DNA from: an uncultured Clostridium sp.
Lineage (GTDB): Bacteria > Bacillota > Clostridia > TANB77 > CAG-508
DNA: 8,648 bases
NCBI GenBank assembly: GCA_948465625.1
Contig: CAOJXM010000033.1
Coordinates: 1 to 8,648, forward strand
Direction: 5' to 3'
Shown piece after piece: positions 6,676 to 8,648 of this stretch (positions are counted from its first letter, which is position 1; each line of letters starts with the position of its first letter). A program made the position numbers and the translations under genes. Under the pieces are notes generated by a model. The model was not told the origin of the DNA and did not search any database. It saw nothing but the letters and a program-made list of their open reading frames with translations.

Positions 6676-7638
6676 ATGGCATATAATTTAAAAGAAGTTG
6701 TGGCAAATAGGCCAAATCGATTTACATCTGGTCATAGAATGTGTGCGGGTTGTGGTGCACCACCTGTTGCAAGAATGATTATGCGTGCTTTAAAACCAGA
6801 AGACCACGCTGTTGTATCAGGTGCTACTGGCTGTATGGAGGTTTCTACTTTTATTTACCCTTATACGGCTTGGACGGATTCTTTTATCCATTCTGCTTTT
6901 GAAAATGCCGCTTCTACTTTATCTGGTGTAGAGGCTGCTTATAAAGCAATGAAACGTCAAGGAAAGTTAAGTGATACTCATACCAAATTTATTGCTTTTG
7001 GTGGAGATGGCGGTACCTATGATATTGGAATTCAAGCATTATCTGGAGCTATGGAAAGAGGACATGACATGGTATATGTGTGCTATGATAATGGTGCTTA
7101 TATGAATACTGGAATTCAACGTTCCTCTGCTACCCCAAAATTTGCAGATACCACTACTTCTCCTGCAGGAAAAGTAGTACCTGGTAAAATGCAACCAAGA
7201 AAGGATTTAGCAAAAATTATGGTAGCTCACCATTTACCTTATGTGGCTCAAACAATTGGTGTTAATAATTTTAAGGATTTATACGAGAAATCAGAAAAAG
7301 CAATTTATACAGAAGGGCCAACCTTTTTAAATGTGCTAGCACCTTGCCCTAGAGGTTGGGGCTATCCAACTGATATGCTAATGCCGATTAACAAATTAGC
7401 GGTGGATACTTGCTACTGGCCTTTGTATGAAGTAATCGATGGGAAATATAAAATTAATTACAAACCTGCTAAGAAGTTGCCAATTGAGGAATTTTTACGA
7501 CCACAAAAAAGGTTTAAGCATATGTTTTTACCTGGAAATGAGTGGATGATAGAGGAATTTCAAAAAGAAGTAGATGAACGTTGGAATGAGCTTCTTATGT
7601 TAGAAAAATGCACGAATAATGTCGATTTTGCTGAATAA
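6676..7638 (+). CDS. porB: Pyruvate (2-oxoacid):ferredoxin oxidoreductase, beta subunit (TPP-binding)
   Basis: This 320-residue subunit binds the diphosphate end of thiamine diphosphate and the proximal 4Fe-4S cluster. The thiamine/Mg motif is GGDGGTYDIGIQ (109-120) with CYDNGAYMNTGIQ (Asn139). The cluster ligands expected from the family are Cys23 and Cys26 (MCAGCG), Cys53 (GATGC) and Cys224 (APCPRGWGYP), all present. AAAGGAG at 6661-6667 precedes the ATG by 8 nt. It is the last recognisable por gene. No terminator follows, so transcripts may run on into the cysteine-rich gene at 7746. The C-terminal 70 residues (from about 250) are typical of PorB. Confidence 0.95.
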   Translation: MAYNLKEVVANRPNRFTSGHRMCAGCGAPPVARMIMRALKPEDHAVVSGATGCMEVSTFIYPYTAWTDSFIHSAFENAASTLSGVEAAYKAMKRQGKLSDTHTKFIAFGGDGGTYDIGIQALSGAMERGHDMVYVCYDNGAYMNTGIQRSSATPKFADTTTSPAGKVVPGKMQPRKDLAKIMVAHHLPYVAQTIGVNNFKDLYEKSEKAIYTEGPTFLNVLAPCPRGWGYPTDMLMPINKLAVDTCYWPLYEVIDGKYKINYKPAKKLPIEEFLRPQKRFKHMFLPGNEWMIEEFQKEVDERWNELLMLEKCTNNVDFAE

Positions 7639-7654
7639 TTATGTTTCTAACACT

Positions 7655-7683
7655 TTGACATATATAGATAACTTTGTTATAAT
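7655..7683 (+). promoter_or_regulatory. Fully consensus promoter of the cysteine-rich small gene
   Basis: TTGACA (7655-7660), a 17-bp spacer and TATAAT (7678-7683) match the sigma-A consensus at every position. Transcription would start at about 7690, next to an ATG at 7691 that opens a 20-codon reading frame. Confidence 0.85.
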
Positions 7684-7690
7684 GTGTAGC

Positions 7691-7753
7691 ATGAAACTTA
7701 TTGTTTTATTTTCAAGTCTTGCAAATTGCAAGCAGAAAGGATGTTATGGCTAG
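7691..7753 (+). CDS. Possible 20-residue leader peptide overlapping the cysteine-rich gene
   Basis: An ATG at the predicted 5' end of the transcript opens a 20-codon frame (MKLIVLFSSLAN, then CKQKGCYG). Its TAG at 7751-7753 overlaps the start of the 68-residue gene in another frame. There is no ribosome site, so it would have to be translated leaderless. It might couple translation or sense cysteine supply (two Cys codons near the end), but the reading frame is short enough to be chance. Confidence 0.25.
   Translation: MKLIVLFSSLANCKQKGCYG
7718..7732 (+). promoter_or_regulatory. Small hairpin or palindrome upstream of the cysteine-rich gene
   Basis: CTTGCA (7718-7723) and TGCAAG (7727-7732) flank a 3-nt centre; read with one unpaired centre base it is a 7-bp palindrome. 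It ends 3 nt before the AAAGGA ribosome site and could affect access to it, or act as an operator. Evidence is only the symmetry and the position. Confidence 0.35.
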
Positions 7754-7952
7754 GCGAATACCAGATGGACGTGTACCAAAATGTGAGCAATGCTCTTATC
7801 ACACTCTTTGTGGATTTGCTTCCTGCACAAACAAGGACAATTGCGAAGATTGTGTGAAGCGTTGTTGTGTATGTGATGCAACTTGCACTCGGTGCCATTT
7901 AAGTTGTGCGAATCGCAAAGCCAATTATCAGAACGAAATCTGTTTAGTTTAA
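7746..7952 (+). CDS. Cysteine-rich small protein (13 Cys in 68 residues), function unknown
   Basis: I do not recognise this family. The 68-residue protein has 13 cysteines at 13, 16, 22, 27, 33, 36, 40, 41, 43, 47, 50, 54 and 66, with several CxxC pairs (KCEQC, NCEDC, CCVC, TCTRC) and a basic start (MARRIPDGR). No signal peptide or membrane segment is seen, so it is probably cytoplasmic. The spacing suggests binding of zinc or an iron-sulfur cluster; it does not match the 2x[4Fe-4S] ferredoxin pattern of porD. The start at 7746 follows AAAGGA (7736-7741); an in-frame TTG at 7701 lacks a ribosome site. It follows porB by 107 bp with no terminator between, has its own consensus promoter, and ends at a strong terminator, so it is very likely expressed. 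A role in metal or electron handling near the oxidoreductase is conjecture. Confidence 0.7.
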   Translation: MARRIPDGRVPKCEQCSYHTLCGFASCTNKDNCEDCVKRCCVCDATCTRCHLSCANRKANYQNEICLV

Positions 7953-7955
7953 GAC

Positions 7956-7990
7956 GTATCCCCATACTTTTGTATGGGGATACACCTTTT
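7956..7990. terminator. Strong intrinsic terminator, shared by convergent genes
   Basis: A perfect 12-bp stem (GTATCCCCATAC at 7956-7967 with its complement at 7972-7983) has a TTTT loop. On the + strand it is followed by ACCTTTT and more T-rich sequence. It lies 3 bp after the stop of the cysteine-rich gene, and the stem ends 8 bp before the stop of the convergent gene. The - strand side has no good U tract. Confidence 0.85.
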
Positions 7991-7991
7991 C

Positions 7992-8648
7992 TTATCTTTG
8001 CATTACGTCAAATCCAGTTAAGTCTGGCTTTGCCACTTCGCTATCTTTTACCGTGTTAATTTCAATATCATATTCGGTTGTATTTTTGATGGCATTTGCA
8101 TTTTTTCCTTCTTGCTTTATCACAAGTCCAGTTGCTTCTTCTATCCAAAATTTAAGTTCTGCACTGTTTGCTTTTGTACTATCGGTTACTACCGTATAGG
8201 TTTTTAAGTCAATATTAGCCTGACAAGAAACAACAATACAATCTTTTCCTTTATAGTTTTCTTTTTTTACTTCTTTTATATTGGTATGGGTGATACTATT
8301 CATAATATTGATAATTCCTTTTTGTGCTGGTAAATCTTTTAGGCTTTCGTTTAGGGAATCATTTTTGAATACATTAGCTGTTTTTGCATTTGCATTGATC
8401 GTTATTTGTTCTTTGGTATCTAAATCATGCCAAGTGCGAATTAAGTCAGATTCCGTAATAACAATATTTCCTTTTACAATTTTGGTAACATTATCACTAA
8501 TGTTTCTATATTTTAAGATATAACTATCATATTGCAAACCTTTTTCTAATTGTGTTATGATTTCTTCTTTACTCATACTTATAGTTTTACTTTTTGCATT
8601 TTCTGGTGTAACTACTTTTAATGCAAATATCCCCACTAAAATAAGAAT
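7992..8648 (-). CDS. Secreted or lipid-anchored protein, probable LolA-like fold (N-terminus outside window)
   Basis: The frame is open to the window edge, with 218 residues present. The first ones, ILILVGIFALKV, are the end of a hydrophobic signal or membrane segment, so the true start is upstream and the GTG at 8636 is an internal valine codon. The rest is a soluble, Lys/Asn/Thr-rich domain. The stretches LKFWIEEATGLVIKQEG and TEYDIEINTV followed by KPDLTGFDVM resemble the end of LolA/LppX-fold lipoproteins of Firmicutes, where the pattern is a strand with a bound residue pair, a Thr/Tyr-rich strand, then a 'P-D-L/F-x-G-Y/F-x-V' tail. The fold call is by pattern and not certain. The partner or ligand is unknown. 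It converges on the terminator shared with the cysteine-rich gene. Confidence 0.6.
   Translation of the reverse strand: MLILVGIFALKVVTPENAKSKTISMSKEEIITQLEKGLQYDSYILKYRNISDNVTKIVKGNIVITESDLIRTWHDLDTKEQITINANAKTANVFKNDSLNESLKDLPAQKGIINIMNSITHTNIKEVKKENYKGKDCIVVSCQANIDLKTYTVVTDSTKANSAELKFWIEEATGLVIKQEGKNANAIKNTTEYDIEINTVKDSEVAKPDLTGFDVMQR

Noticed and set aside
7563..7593. Imperfect inverted repeat (AAGAAG ... CTTCTT) near the end of porB
   Set aside because: It lies within conserved coding sequence, has a long loop and no T tract, so it is not a terminator.
7746..7952. Cysteine-rich product as a precursor of a modified peptide
   Set aside because: No maturase, protease or transporter is in the window, and the length and Cys pattern do not match the known SCIFF-type precursor.
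8634..8636. GTG at 8636 as the start of the secreted protein
   Set aside because: It falls inside a hydrophobic signal-like segment that continues to the window edge.

Overview
The window looks like the chromosome of an anaerobic, low-GC Firmicute, probably an uncultured gut Clostridia or Bacilli-like lineage. This rests on the AT-rich base composition, the AGGAGG-type ribosome binding sites, the near-consensus sigma-A promoters, a PcrA-type helicase, and a ferredoxin-linked pyruvate oxidoreductase made of four separate subunits. The exact taxon cannot be fixed from the sequence alone.

Left part (1-1205, + strand): the C-terminal 400 residues of the UvrD/PcrA helicase, ending at a perfect hairpin (1207-1237). 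That hairpin also serves the convergent gene on the other side.

Middle part (1256-4435, all - strand, read right to left): a full-length CCA tRNA nucleotidyltransferase with an HD domain, then a short KilA-N domain gene, then a membrane-anchored surface protein. The surface protein joins a pseudopilin/TadG-like N-terminus, a Pro/Thr linker and an FGE-sulfatase (C-type-lectin-like) domain. The most notable structure is here. The last codons of cca recur as an exact 25-bp direct repeat on the far side of the KilA-N gene, still readable as the same peptide. Each copy supplies the -35 box of a promoter with an exact 17-bp spacer and a TATAAT -10. The KilA-N gene therefore looks like a small cassette inserted at the 3' end of cca, with the gene end and the promoter duplicated around it.

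Right part (4523-7990, + strand): a TTGACA-N17-TATACT promoter drives a compact porG-porD-porA-porB operon for the heterotetrameric pyruvate (2-oxoacid):ferredoxin oxidoreductase. It oxidises pyruvate to acetyl-CoA and CO2 and passes electrons to ferredoxin. No terminator is visible after porB. A second, fully consensus promoter then drives a 68-residue protein with 13 cysteines that I do not recognise. A strong 12-bp-stem terminator closes this unit.

Right edge (7992-8648, - strand): the C-terminal 218 residues of a secreted or lipid-anchored protein, probably with a LolA-like fold, converging on the same terminator. I see no tRNA, rRNA, CRISPR array, transposase or integrase in the window.
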